Shown: positions 8,463-19,529, counted from the first letter of the stretch. The stretch is DNA of 64,000 bases from Stutzerimonas stutzeri (GCF_018138085.1 NZ_CP073105.1:3534001-3598000); one strand, 5' to 3'. Notes: generated from the sequence alone by a model not told the origin. Made by a program: numbers and translations.

Positions 8463-9371
8463 TCAGCGGTTTTCCCAGTAACCCGGCGCGTTGTAGATCG
8501 TCTTCAGGTAATCGATGAAGAAGCGCACCTTCGCCGGCAGGTAGCGCTGCTGTGGGTACACCGCCTGGATGTCGTAGGCCGGTAGTGCGTACTCGTCGAG
8601 GACCGTCACCAGCTCGCCGCGCTTGAGCTCGGCCTGGATCTCCCAGGTCGAGCGCCAGCCGATCCCCAGCCCCTGCTTGACCCAACCGAACAGCAACTCG
8701 CCGTCGTTGCAGTCCAGGTTGCCGGCCACGCGGATCGCCACCTGTTTGCCGTCACGCAGGAAGGTCCAGCCACGCTGCTGCCCGCCTTGCAGGTTGAAGG
8801 CCAGGCAATTGTGCCGCGTGAGGTCTTCCAGGGTCCGTGGCACACCCTGGCGCTCGAAATAATCCGGCGAGCCGCAGACCACGCGGCGGTTGGGGAACAG
8901 CTTAATGGCGACGTAGTTGGGGTCGGTCACCTCGCCGATGCGGATGCCCATGTCATAGCCGTGGCGCACCAGATCGACCACGCTGTCGGTGAAGTTGAAC
9001 GACAGCTGCAGGTCCGGATATCGCGCCTGGAACGCCGGGGCATGCGGGCCGATATGCCGGCGACCGAACGCCGCCGGCGCCGAGACCACCAGGTGTCCGC
9101 GTACCGAGGTGCGGTCGTGGCTGATGCTCGCATCCGCTTCGTCGAAATCCTTGAGCAGCCCGCGGGCGCGTTCCAGGTACTGCTCGCCCAGATCGGTCAA
9201 CGCCAGCCCGCGCGTGGAACGGTGCATCAGCTTGACGCCCAGGTGCCGCTCCAGCGCATCGAGCCGGCGCCCCATCACCACCGGCGTCACGCCTTCCTTC
9301 AGCGCAGCGGCGGCAAAACTACCGTTCTCGGCCACCAGCACGAAGCTGTGCAAGGTTGTGTAGCGATCCAT
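8463..9371 (-). CDS. LysR-type regulator divergent from the glyoxylate operon
   Basis: A 302-residue LTTR. The winged helix-turn-helix is at 1-60 (FVLVAENGSFAAAALKEGVT, LDALERHLGVKLMHRSTRG), followed by the periplasmic-binding-like effector domain (CrgA/AaeR-like subgroup with SVRGHLVVSAP and GIRIGEV). It is divergent from gcl with about 170 bp between the starts, the usual layout for a regulator of the adjacent operon, so control of gcl-hyi-glxR-ttuD is likely. Its inducer is unknown; a glyoxylate or tartronate-related metabolite is a guess. The HTH sequence lacks the common SQPALS core but keeps the length and spacing. Confidence 0.85.
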   Translation of the reverse strand: MDRYTTLHSFVLVAENGSFAAAALKEGVTPVVMGRRLDALERHLGVKLMHRSTRGLALTDLGEQYLERARGLLKDFDEADASISHDRTSVRGHLVVSAPAAFGRRHIGPHAPAFQARYPDLQLSFNFTDSVVDLVRHGYDMGIRIGEVTDPNYVAIKLFPNRRVVCGSPDYFERQGVPRTLEDLTRHNCLAFNLQGGQQRGWTFLRDGKQVAIRVAGNLDCNDGELLFGWVKQGLGIGWRSTWEIQAELKRGELVTVLDEYALPAYDIQAVYPQQRYLPAKVRFFIDYLKTIYNAPGYWENR

Positions 9372-9541
9372 TCGATACTCCTGATATCGACAGAACTGAA
9401 GTTTCGACCAATTCCCTCATTTCTTCCAGGCCTTCATCCTTGGGCCACGTATAAAAACTATCGAACAAGAACCAGACACGCTGTTGCGAGAGAGACACGC
9501 AGCAGATCGTGAACAAATCCAAGAGTCAGGAGGAAAGACCC

Positions 9542-11323
<1,782 letters not shown>

Positions 11324-11350
11324 CCGTTACACCGAGCGCGACCTGCCACC

Positions 11351-11440
11351 AACGCGTGGAAGAGGCTTCGCCGTCTTCCACCCTACGGCAGGAACCCCTC
11401 GGGATCGTAGGGTGGATGTCGCGAAGCACATCCACCGCAT
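11351..11440. repeat. REP-type doublet in the gcl-hyi gap
   Basis: Two hairpins lie head to head: GTGGAAGAGG/GTCTTCCAC closed by CTTCGCC-type loops, then GTGGATGTCG with CACATCCAC. They are linked by an outer inverted repeat CCACCCTACG ... CGTAGGGTGG. The TAGGGTGGA core differs from the GTGGGAG core of the 7.3-8.4 kb array, so this is a separate REP family. It occupies most of the 189-bp gap inside the operon and could stabilise the gcl mRNA end or lower hyi expression. Confidence 0.75.
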
Positions 11441-11512
11441 GCAGTACCAAGGTGGTTACCGCACCACCGCAAAGCAACACATAAGTGTCCCTACAGACAG
11501 AAGGAAATCCAT

Positions 11513-12295
<783 letters not shown>

Positions 12296-12324
12296 CTCGA
12301 ACTGAATGAAAAAGGAGAACACTC

Positions 12325-13215
12325 ATGGCTAAGATCGGATTTATCGGCACCGGCATCATGGGCCTGCCCATGGCTCAGAACCTCCAGAAAGCGGGCCACA
12401 GCCTGTTCTTGTCCGAACACCACGACCCGGCACCCGCCGTGCTGGTCGAAGCGGGCGCGGTCGCCCTTCCCACACCAAAAGACGTGGCTCAGGAAGCCGA
12501 GTTCATCATCATCATGGTGCCCGACACGCCCCAGGTCGAAGACGTCCTGTTCCGCGAGAACGGCGTCGCTGAAGGCGTCGGCCAGGGCAAGCTGGTGATC
12601 GACATGAGCTCGATCTCCCCCAGCGCCACCAAAGGCTTCGCCGAGAAGATCAACGCCACTGGCGCCCGCTACCTCGACGCGCCGGTGTCCGGCGGTGAAG
12701 TCGGTGCCAAGGCCGCGAGCCTGTCGATCATGGTCGGTGGTAGCGAAGAAAGCTTCGCCCGCGCCCTGCCGCTGTTCCAGGTGATGGGCAAGAACATCAC
12801 CCTGGTCGGTGAAAACGGCGCCGGCCAGACGGCCAAGGTGGCCAACCAGATCATCGTTGCGCTGAATATCCAGGCGGTCGGCGAGGCCTTGCTGTTCGCC
12901 GCCAAGAACGGTGCTGATCCGGCGCGTGTTCGTGAAGCCCTGATGGGTGGTTTCGCCAGTTCGAAGATTCTCGAAGTACACGGCGAGCGCATGGTCAAGG
13001 GCACCTTCGATCCGGGCTTCCGCATCAGCCTGCACCAGAAGGACCTCAACCTCGCCCTGGCCGGCGCTCGCGAGCTGGGCCTGAACCTGCCCAACACCGC
13101 CAATGCCCAGCAGGTCTTCAGCACCTGCGCGGCCATCGGCGGCAGCAACTGGGACCATTCGGCGCTGATCAAGGGTCTGGAACACATGGCCAACTTCTCG
13201 ATCCGCAAGGACTGA
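12325..13215 (+). CDS. glxR: Tartronate semialdehyde reductase (2-hydroxy-3-oxopropionate reductase)
   Basis: A 296-residue beta-hydroxyacid dehydrogenase that reduces tartronate semialdehyde to D-glycerate with NAD(P)H. It has the N-terminal Rossmann motif IGFIGTGIMGLPMAQNL, the substrate-binding DAPVSGGEVGAK, and the catalytic Lys in GAGQTAKVANQ. The gene starts 29 bp after hyi, with AAAAAGGAGAA as ribosome site. It takes the product of Gcl and supplies the glycerate used by the kinase encoded next. Confidence 0.95.
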   Translation: MAKIGFIGTGIMGLPMAQNLQKAGHSLFLSEHHDPAPAVLVEAGAVALPTPKDVAQEAEFIIIMVPDTPQVEDVLFRENGVAEGVGQGKLVIDMSSISPSATKGFAEKINATGARYLDAPVSGGEVGAKAASLSIMVGGSEESFARALPLFQVMGKNITLVGENGAGQTAKVANQIIVALNIQAVGEALLFAAKNGADPARVREALMGGFASSKILEVHGERMVKGTFDPGFRISLHQKDLNLALAGARELGLNLPNTANAQQVFSTCAAIGGSNWDHSALIKGLEHMANFSIRKD

Positions 13216-13585
13216 AACAGCTCCGAGCCCGAGGAATCGAGCTAGCGCGCCCACTTTTCGGACAGACAGAATCCAAGTGGTGGGATAGCGCAAGCCCGAG
13301 GCCGCGACGCTCCGAGAGTTGGACCACCGGTACACAGGCATCGCGGTATTACGCTTCGGCGAACCCAGGCCGCGAGCAGGATGGAATCGCCACAAGCGCT
13401 TCCGTCAGCAGGCTTACGCCAAGCCGGTGTTTCAACTGCTGCCCTCGGGCGGCCCCCCTTTTCGACCTGCCCGGCACGAGGAGTCACGGCCCGACTGCCG
13501 GGTGGGTCGATTCCAGACCTTAGCGCTTGCATTGCCGAGCTCTAAGGTCTGGAATCGGCTCCAGACCCATTAGAAGGAGCAGTAC
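13216..13585 (+). other. 370-bp gap between glxR and ttuD
   Basis: No convincing gene is visible. The stretch has lower coding character than its neighbours and only short chance frames (for example an 84-codon frame from 13319) without a family match or good ribosome site. Its one clear element is the perfect inverted repeat at 13509-13556, described separately. The gap is unusually long for an operon, so a promoter or processing site for ttuD may lie here. Confidence 0.6.
13509..13556 (+). promoter_or_regulatory. Perfect 15-bp inverted repeat upstream of ttuD
   Basis: GATTCCAGACCTTAG (13509-13523) and CTAAGGTCTGGAATC (13542-13556) are exact reverse complements, with an 18-base spacer. The right arm ends about 30 bp before the ttuD start and is followed by a second partial copy (GGCTCCAGACC). 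No T-run follows, so it is not a standard terminator. It could be a regulator operator, a REP-like relic or an mRNA-processing hairpin. Confidence 0.55.
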
Positions 13586-14857
13586 ATGAGCCTCGACCCG
13601 CAAGCCTTTCTACGCGACCTGTTCTGCGCCGCCATCGACGCCGCCCATCCGCGCCAGGTACTGGCCGACCATCTGCCCGCCGACCGTAGCGGCCGCGCCA
13701 TCGTCATCGGCGCCGGCAAGGCGGCCGCGGCCATGGCCGAAGCCATCGAAGCGGCCTGGGAGGGCGAGCTTTCCGGCCTGGTGGTGACGCGCTACGGTCA
13801 TGGCGCCGATTGCCGCAAGATCGAGGTGGTCGAAGCCGCGCACCCCGTCCCTGACGACGCAGGCGAGCGAGTTGCCCGCCGAGTGCTGGAGATGGTCAGC
13901 AACCTTGAGGAAAGCGACCGGGTGATCTTCCTGCTCTCCGGCGGCGGCTCGTCCTTGCTGGCGCTGCCGGCCGAAGGCATCAGCCTTGCCGACAAACAGG
14001 CGATCAACAAGGCGCTGCTGCGCTCCGGTGCCCACATCGGCGAGATGAACTGCGTGCGCAAGCACCTCTCGGCGATCAAGGGCGGTCGCCTGGCCAAGGC
14101 CTGCTGGCCGGCCAGCGTCTACACCTACGCGATTTCCGATGTGCCCGGCGATGAAGCCACAGTGATCGCCTCTGGCCCGACCGTGGCCGACCCGACCACC
14201 TCGGCCGAGGCGCTGGCGATTCTGGCGCGCTACGACATCGAGATCCCTGAGAACGTCCGCGCCTGGCTGGAAGATCCCCGCTCGGAAACCGTCAAGCCGA
14301 ACGATCCCTGCCTGTCCCGCAGCCATTTCCAACTGATCGCCAAACCGCAGCAGTCCCTCGATGCCGCAGCCGAGAAAGCGCGAGCCGCCGGCATTACGCC
14401 GCTGATTCTCGGTGATCTGGAAGGCGAGTCGCGGGAAGTGGCCAAGGTGCACGGCGGCATCGCACGTCAGGTGGTCCTGCACGGCCAGCCGATCACCCCG
14501 CCCTGCGTGATCCTCTCCGGCGGTGAAACCACGGTGACGGTGCGCGGCAACGGCCGTGGCGGCCGCAATGCCGAGTTCCTCCTGAGCCTCACGGAGAACC
14601 TGCAAGGCCTGCCCAACGTCTATGCGCTGGCCGGCGACACCGACGGCATCGACGGTTCGGAAGACAATGCCGGCGCCCTGATGACGCCAGACAGTTATGC
14701 ACGCGCCGAAGCCCTCGGGCTCAGCGCGGCGGACGAGCTGGCCAACAACAATGGCTACGGCTATTTCCAGGCGCTCGACGCCCTGCTGATGACCGGCCCG
14801 ACGCGCACCAACGTCAACGACTTCCGCGCGATCCTGATTCTGCCGCCGTCCCGCTAG
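13586..14857 (+). CDS. ttuD: Glycerate 2-kinase (MOFRL family, often named hydroxypyruvate reductase TtuD)
   Basis: A 423-residue protein with the N-terminal DUF4147 domain and the C-terminal MOFRL domain. Visible signatures are VIGAGKAAAAMAEA, LLSGGGSSLLALP, GAHIGEMNCVRKHLSAIKGG, SDVPGD, SGPTVADPTT and, near the end, RGNGRGGRNAEFLLSL and ALAGDTDGIDG. The family phosphorylates glycerate to 2-phosphoglycerate; older annotations call it hydroxypyruvate reductase. An AAGGAGCAGTAC site precedes ATG 13586. It completes the path from glyoxylate into lower glycolysis. Confidence 0.93.
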   Translation: MSLDPQAFLRDLFCAAIDAAHPRQVLADHLPADRSGRAIVIGAGKAAAAMAEAIEAAWEGELSGLVVTRYGHGADCRKIEVVEAAHPVPDDAGERVARRVLEMVSNLEESDRVIFLLSGGGSSLLALPAEGISLADKQAINKALLRSGAHIGEMNCVRKHLSAIKGGRLAKACWPASVYTYAISDVPGDEATVIASGPTVADPTTSAEALAILARYDIEIPENVRAWLEDPRSETVKPNDPCLSRSHFQLIAKPQQSLDAAAEKARAAGITPLILGDLEGESREVAKVHGGIARQVVLHGQPITPPCVILSGGETTVTVRGNGRGGRNAEFLLSLTENLQGLPNVYALAGDTDGIDGSEDNAGALMTPDSYARAEALGLSAADELANNNGYGYFQALDALLMTGPTRTNVNDFRAILILPPSR

Positions 14858-14870
14858 GGGCGGCGCGACG

Positions 14871-14935
14871 CGCGTCTGCTGCACGCGCCTGTTACACGCG
14901 TCTGTTACACGCGTCTGTTACACGCGTCTGCTACG
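14871..14935 (+). repeat. Five tandem 13-bp repeats between ttuD and pyk
   Basis: The unit CGCGTCTGTTACA occurs five times head to tail (14871, 14884, 14897, 14910, 14923). Units 3 and 4 are identical and the others differ at one to three positions. The block begins 14 bp after the ttuD stop and ends about 36 bp before the pyk start. Thirteen base pairs is not a multiple of three or of the helical turn. It looks like a slippage-prone minisatellite; copy-number change would alter the ttuD-pyk spacing. Confidence 0.9.
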
Positions 14936-14971
14936 CACGTTTCATAAAAACAACTGCCGATAGAGCCTGCC

Positions 14972-16387
14972 ATGACACCCGACAAGAAGGTCAAGATCCT
15001 CGCCACCCTGGGCCCTGCCACCCGCAGCATCGATGATGTACGCGAACTGGTGGAGAACGGCGTCAACCTGTTCCGCCTCAACTTCAGCCATGGCGAGCAC
15101 GCCGATCATGCCGAGCGCTTTGGCTGGATTCGCGAAGTGGAGCGCCAGCTGAACCAGCCGATCGGCATCCTCATGGATCTGCAAGGGCCGAAGCTGCGTG
15201 TCGGTCGCTTTGCCGAAGGCAAGGTGCAGCTGACCCGCGGCCAGACCCTGCGCCTCGACCTCGACCCGACACCAGGCGATGCCACACGGGTCAACCTGCC
15301 GCACCCGGAGATCATCGACGCGCTTCAGCCGGGCATGAGCCTGCTGGTGGACGACGGTCGCCTGCGTCTGACGGTGATCGCCAAGCACGCCGACGCCATC
15401 GATACGCGGGTGGTGGCCGGTGGCGAGCTGTCCGATCGCAAGGGCGTCAACGTGCCCGAAGCGGTGCTCGAATTGAGCCCCCTGACCGAGAAGGACCGCC
15501 GCGACCTGGCCTTCGGGCTGGAGCTGGGTGTCGACTGGGTGGCGCTGTCGTTCGTCCAGCGCCCGCAGGACATTCACGAAGCCCGCGAGCTGATCGGCGG
15601 CCGCGCCTTCCTCATGGCCAAGATCGAAAAGCCGTCGGCCGTGCAGCATCTGCGGGAAATCGCTCGTTTGAGCGATGCAATCATGGTGGCGCGCGGAGAC
15701 CTGGGCGTCGAGGTACCCGCCGAGAACGTTCCGCGCATCCAGAAAAACATCGTTCGCACCTGCCGCCAGCTGGGGCGGCCGGTGGTGGTGGCCACGCAGA
15801 TGCTCGAGTCGATGCGCTTCTCCCCGGCCCCGACCCGCGCCGAGGTCACAGACGTCGCCAATGCCGTAGCCGAGGGGGCCGATGCGGTGATGCTCTCGGC
15901 GGAAACCGCGTCAGGCGACTATCCGCTGGAGGCGGTCAGCATGATGAGCAAGATCATCCGTCAGGTGGAAAGCGGTCCGGAGTTCCAGGCCCAGCTGGAC
16001 GTTCATCGCCCGAATGCCGAAGCGACACTGCCCGACGCCATCAGCTGCGCCATTCGCCGTATCAGCAGCATCCTTCCGGTCGCGGCGCTGGTGAACTACA
16101 CCGAATCGGGTCGATCCAGCCTGCGTGCCTCTCGTGAGCGGCCGAGCTCGCCGATTCTCAGCCTGACGCCCAACGTGGCGACGGCGCGCAAGCTGACCGT
16201 GGCCTGGGGCGTGTATTCGGTGATCGACGCGCCGATGCACGACATGGAGCAGGTCTGCCTGAACGCGCTCGACCTGGCGCGGGCCCAGGGCATGGCAGGC
16301 ACCGGGGACACCGTGGTGATCACGGCCGGTGTGCCTCTGGGGCAACCCGGCACGACCAACTCGTTGCGTATCGAGACACTTAACTGA
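14972..16387 (+). CDS. pyk: Pyruvate kinase
   Basis: A 471-residue type I/II pyruvate kinase converting phosphoenolpyruvate and ADP to pyruvate and ATP. It has the N-terminal KILATLGPATRSIDDVR and FRLNFSHG, the active-site lysine in MAKIEKPSAV, MVARGDLGVEVP, and PAPTRAEVTDVANAVAEGADAVMLSAETASGDYP. It follows the glyoxylate operon in the same direction, after the 13-bp repeats, so it would drain 2-phosphoglycerate (via enolase) made by that pathway. The start MTPDKKVKIL fits family length. Confidence 0.96.
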   Translation: MTPDKKVKILATLGPATRSIDDVRELVENGVNLFRLNFSHGEHADHAERFGWIREVERQLNQPIGILMDLQGPKLRVGRFAEGKVQLTRGQTLRLDLDPTPGDATRVNLPHPEIIDALQPGMSLLVDDGRLRLTVIAKHADAIDTRVVAGGELSDRKGVNVPEAVLELSPLTEKDRRDLAFGLELGVDWVALSFVQRPQDIHEARELIGGRAFLMAKIEKPSAVQHLREIARLSDAIMVARGDLGVEVPAENVPRIQKNIVRTCRQLGRPVVVATQMLESMRFSPAPTRAEVTDVANAVAEGADAVMLSAETASGDYPLEAVSMMSKIIRQVESGPEFQAQLDVHRPNAEATLPDAISCAIRRISSILPVAALVNYTESGRSSLRASRERPSSPILSLTPNVATARKLTVAWGVYSVIDAPMHDMEQVCLNALDLARAQGMAGTGDTVVITAGVPLGQPGTTNSLRIETLN

Positions 16388-16393
16388 CCGTAC

Positions 16394-16423
16394 CCTCGCC
16401 TGTATCCATCGATGCAGGCGAGG
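16394..16423 (+). terminator. Hairpin after pyk, weak terminator candidate
   Basis: CCTCGCCTG (16394-16402) pairs exactly with CAGGCGAGG (16415-16423) across a 12-base loop, directly after the pyk stop. There is no T-run downstream, so rho-independent termination is doubtful; it may partly separate pyk from the urea transporter gene. Confidence 0.4.
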
Positions 16424-16455
16424 CCGACTTCCCCCGCCCTCGCCAGACCCAGCCC

Positions 16456-17343
16456 ATGCGACATCCCCACCTGCGGTATTCAGCACAGGCTGCGCTCAAC
16501 GGAGTCAGCCAGATCTTTCTGCAGGCGAACCCGATCTGCGGGTTGCTGATCGTGGCGACCATCGCCCTGTATGCTCCTGCACTGCTGGTTGGCGCCCTCC
16601 TCGGCCTGCTCAGCGGCACCGTCACCGCGTGGCGACTGGGCTATGCGCGCCAGGATATCGAGGCCGGACTTTACGGTTACAACGCAACGCTGCTGGGCTT
16701 GCTGATCACGCTCGTGCTGGGCACCGGGGCATCGGCGCTGCTGCTGGTGGTGCTGAGCGGCGCGCTGTCGAGCCTGTTGCAACGACACCTGTTGCGGCTG
16801 ATGCGTGAGTATGGCGGCCCTGCGGTATTTACCCTGGCCTTCGTACTGCTTGGCTGGCTGGCGCTGGCCCTGGCCGGGGTGCTCGACACGGTTGCGGATG
16901 CTCGGCTACCCGACCCGGCGGTAGACGGCTGGGGAGCACTCGGCGCAATGGCCAGCGGCATGGGCCAGGTCATGTTTCTCGGAGCGCCGGAGGCGGGGCT
17001 GGGCCTGCTGACGGCGATACTGGTGGCCGACCGACGCGCCGGGTTGTGGGCGCTCTGCGGTTCAGGCGTGGGCGTCTATTGTTCGCTGCTGATGGGGCTC
17101 AGCACGCCACAGGCCTTGGCCGGCCTCAATGGTTACAACCCGGCTTTAGCGGCATTGGCGCTGAGCCAGGTACACCGCTCGGCGCTGGCGCCCGCGCTGG
17201 GAATCGCACTGGCGATCGCCTGCCGGTTGGCCTTCGATCGGCTGGGTCTTGCACCATTGACCATGCCGTTCATCCTGGCCTGCTGGGCCGTGGCACTGGG
17301 CACGCGTCTGGCCCAGTGCCGCTTCGGCGTGCGGCACGCCTGA
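16456..17343 (+). CDS. Urea transporter (UT family)
   Basis: A 295-residue integral membrane protein with about ten hydrophobic helices arranged as two similar halves. The UT-type signature recurs as GLYGYNATLLGLLI in the first half and GLNGYNPALAALAL in the second, both forming the selectivity filter in the family. It should be an inner-membrane facilitator for urea. It lies 68 bp after pyk on the same strand. Urea and glyoxylate are both products of ureide (purine) breakdown, which could explain its place beside gcl; no ureidoglycolate or urease genes are in the window, so this link is inference. Confidence 0.85.
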   Translation: MRHPHLRYSAQAALNGVSQIFLQANPICGLLIVATIALYAPALLVGALLGLLSGTVTAWRLGYARQDIEAGLYGYNATLLGLLITLVLGTGASALLLVVLSGALSSLLQRHLLRLMREYGGPAVFTLAFVLLGWLALALAGVLDTVADARLPDPAVDGWGALGAMASGMGQVMFLGAPEAGLGLLTAILVADRRAGLWALCGSGVGVYCSLLMGLSTPQALAGLNGYNPALAALALSQVHRSALAPALGIALAIACRLAFDRLGLAPLTMPFILACWAVALGTRLAQCRFGVRHA

Positions 17344-17344
17344 C

Positions 17345-17569
17345 TCAGCCCTTGGTCGCGCGTGGATCCTGGTCCCGCGGGTAGGTGCGCTCTTCCTCGA
17401 TCTGGCCATCGAGCGTGTGGATCTTCACCGAGGCGGTGCGCAGCTTCATGTAGTCGCGGGTCTCGTTGATGATGTCCTCTTTGGTAGAAGCTTCGAGCAG
17501 TGCCCGCTTGTCTCCTTCCTCGCGCAATACCCAGCGATCGCCGTCGTGGGTGATGTGGTAGTTGTCCAT
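17345..17569 (-). CDS. Small DUF2188-like protein
   Basis: About 74 residues starting at MDNYHITHDGDRWVLREEGDKRA. The pattern of one strand with a conserved W, an acidic/basic middle and a C-terminal strand (SVKIHTLDGQIEEERTYPRDQDP) is that of DUF2188 proteins. The start at 17569 has a strong GGAGGG site just upstream; the longer frame to 17656 adds sequence without family character. It is convergent with the urea transporter gene (1-bp gap). Function unknown; charged and probably cytoplasmic. Confidence 0.7.
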   Translation of the reverse strand: MDNYHITHDGDRWVLREEGDKRALLEASTKEDIINETRDYMKLRTASVKIHTLDGQIEEERTYPRDQDPRATKG

Positions 17570-17852
17570 GTAGCCCTCCCTCTGGTCATCGATAGTCAGA
17601 GCTATAGAACACGGGCCGGCGCAGCGGTTCGATCGATCGTTCCGGCGGAGCAGCATGGTTCTGCTTACCGCGCAGGGTTCTTTCGACCCTGATCAGCAGG
17701 GTCGTCTGCACCCTACCCCGTCCCGACGCCCTTGATTTCGGTCAATTCCAGGCTGGAACGGTTATTGAAAGGCTTCAGGTGACCTGTCCGCGACGCGCGA
17801 GCAAACGCGCTGTTCAATAGAGGCAGGCCTCCCAGTCAATTGGAGCCTATCC

Positions 17853-19031
17853 ATGCTTTGTGCCGAACAACGTGCCCTGATCAAAGCCACCGTACCGCTG
17901 CTGGAAACCGGTGGTGAAGCCCTCACCCAACACTTCTATCGGTTGATGCTGGCCGAGCATCCCGAGGTACGCCCGCTCTTCAACCAGGCTCACCAGGCCA
18001 GCGGCGACCAGCCCCGTGCCCTGGCCAACGGCGTGTTGATGTATGCCAAGCACATCGACCGCCTCGACCAACTGGGCGGGCTGGTCTCCCAGATCGTCAA
18101 CAAGCATGTGGCACTGCAGGTGTTGCCCGAGCACTACCCCATCGTCGGTGACTGCTTGCTGCGCGCCATCCGCGAGGTGCTCGGTGACGAAATTGCCACC
18201 GACGAGGTGATCGCAGCCTGGGCCGCCGCCTATGGCCAGCTCGCCGACATTCTCATCGGCACCGAGGAGCAGCTGTACAGCGCCACGGCAGAAGCGCCGG
18301 GCGGCTGGCGCGGCGCACGGCCGTTCCGAATCGCACGCAAGGTCATCGAGAGCGCAGAGATCACCTCGTTCTATCTGGAACCGGAAGACGGCGGTGAGGT
18401 GGTCGCGCACAAGCCGGGCCAGTACATCGGCCTGCGCCTGCGCATCGACGGCGAGGAGATTCGCCGCAACTATTCGCTGTCCTCGGCCAGCAACGGTCGT
18501 GGCTACCGGATCAGCGTCAAGCGCGAGCCAGGCGGTGTCGCCTCCAGCGCACTGCACCGCATGGACGTGGGCGAGCGCCTCGAACTGTTCGCCCCAGCCG
18601 GCGAATTCACGCTGCAACCCGGCGACAAGCCGCTGGTGCTGATCAGCGGCGGCGTCGGCATCACGCCGACGTTGGCGATGCTCGAAGACGCGCTGAAAAC
18701 CGAGCGGCCGATTCATTTCATCCACTGCGCACGCAACGCCGACGCCCATGCGTTCCGCCAGATGGTCGATACGCTGGCCGAGCGACATGGCCAGCTCAAG
18801 CGCTTCTACTGCTATGACGAACACCGCGGGGACGAGCCGCAACCGGACGCCGTCGGCCTGATCACAGAGGAGCGGCTGGATGCATGGCTGCCGGCAGACC
18901 GCGACCTGGATGCCTACTTCCTCGGCCCCAAGCCGTTCATGGCGGCGATTCGCCGGCAGTTGCGCGCCCTCGGCGTGCCGGAGCAGCAGGCCCGCTACGA
19001 ATTCTTCGGCCCGGCTTCGGCGCTGGAGTGA
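17853..19031 (+). CDS. hmp: Flavohemoglobin, nitric oxide dioxygenase
   Basis: A 392-residue cytoplasmic enzyme that oxidises NO to nitrate with O2 and NAD(P)H. The globin domain (1-140) has Tyr29 and Gln53 as distal residues and proximal His85 (NKHVALQ) with Tyr95, exactly at the family positions. The FAD domain has RNYSLSSA and the NAD domain has GGVGITPTLAMLED; the C-terminus ends YEFFGPAS. The PpyR-like gene follows, as at the P. aeruginosa fhp locus, but the divergent FhpR regulator gene found there is absent here. A clean sigma-54 promoter was not found in the 283-bp upstream gap, so control is open. Confidence 0.96.
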   Translation: MLCAEQRALIKATVPLLETGGEALTQHFYRLMLAEHPEVRPLFNQAHQASGDQPRALANGVLMYAKHIDRLDQLGGLVSQIVNKHVALQVLPEHYPIVGDCLLRAIREVLGDEIATDEVIAAWAAAYGQLADILIGTEEQLYSATAEAPGGWRGARPFRIARKVIESAEITSFYLEPEDGGEVVAHKPGQYIGLRLRIDGEEIRRNYSLSSASNGRGYRISVKREPGGVASSALHRMDVGERLELFAPAGEFTLQPGDKPLVLISGGVGITPTLAMLEDALKTERPIHFIHCARNADAHAFRQMVDTLAERHGQLKRFYCYDEHRGDEPQPDAVGLITEERLDAWLPADRDLDAYFLGPKPFMAAIRRQLRALGVPEQQARYEFFGPASALE

Positions 19032-19036
19032 GCCCC

Positions 19037-19063
19037 GGTGGGCCGGCTCCACGTCGGCCCACC
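19037..19063 (+). promoter_or_regulatory. Hairpin between hmp and the PpyR-like gene
   Basis: GGTGGGCCG (19037-19045) is the exact complement of CGGCCCACC (19055-19063), with a 9-base loop. It begins five bases after the hmp stop codon and lacks a T-run, so it is better read as an mRNA-stabilising or attenuating stem that would lower expression of the next gene relative to hmp. Confidence 0.5.
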
Positions 19064-19086
19064 ATCCCACCTGATGAGGTGATCCT

Positions 19087-19320
19087 ATGCTTGCACATCC
19101 ACGTGATCCGCATCGCCTGCTGGCCGTCGCCAGCCTGACCATGGCCCTCGGCATCGTGCTGTTGCTGTTCGGCGTTGCTGGCGCCTATGTCTTCGACCGG
19201 CACTTGAGCCTCGGCGCGGTGGTCGCCTGCCACGCACTGGTGATTCTCGGCCCTACGGCACTCAAGATCGGCTACGTGATGCGCCTGCTCGCCCAGCGCC
19301 AGCTCACACTGAGCGCCTGA
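19087..19320 (+). CDS. ppyR: Small two-helix membrane protein, PpyR-like
   Basis: A 77-residue protein with two hydrophobic segments (about 13-33, LLAVASLTMALGIVLLLFGV, and 40-65, SLGAVVACHALVILGPTALKI) and short charged ends. It follows hmp by 55 bp in the same direction. In P. aeruginosa the gene next to fhp is ppyR (PA2663), a small membrane protein reported to affect psl and pyoverdine genes. The assignment rests on position, size and topology as I recall them, so the symbol is tentative. No catalytic motif is visible. Confidence 0.5.
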   Translation: MLAHPRDPHRLLAVASLTMALGIVLLLFGVAGAYVFDRHLSLGAVVACHALVILGPTALKIGYVMRLLAQRQLTLSA

Positions 19321-19529
19321 GTTCGCCACTACAACTTCCATAGTTGCGGGCAACTGCCGTTTCGCTGCGCTTTCATAACGCCATTACTTCATTGGGCGAC
19401 ACGAACCATTCGTCTGCCGCTTGTTCGCTTCTGGAAACTCCTGAGACACAACCGAACTCTGAAATCTTGAAGGCTGATGAAGTTGTTTCAGTCCCGCAGA
19501 AAGTCTCTATCCATCGAGGAGAAAAAGAC

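Noticed and set aside
13610..14884. 424-codon minus-strand frame opposite ttuD
   Set aside because: Shadow of ttuD with no recognisable domain.
17740..17790. Sigma-54 promoter for hmp (TGGAACGGTTATTGA)
   Set aside because: The GG and GC elements do not have the required spacing and the -12 GC is replaced by GA.
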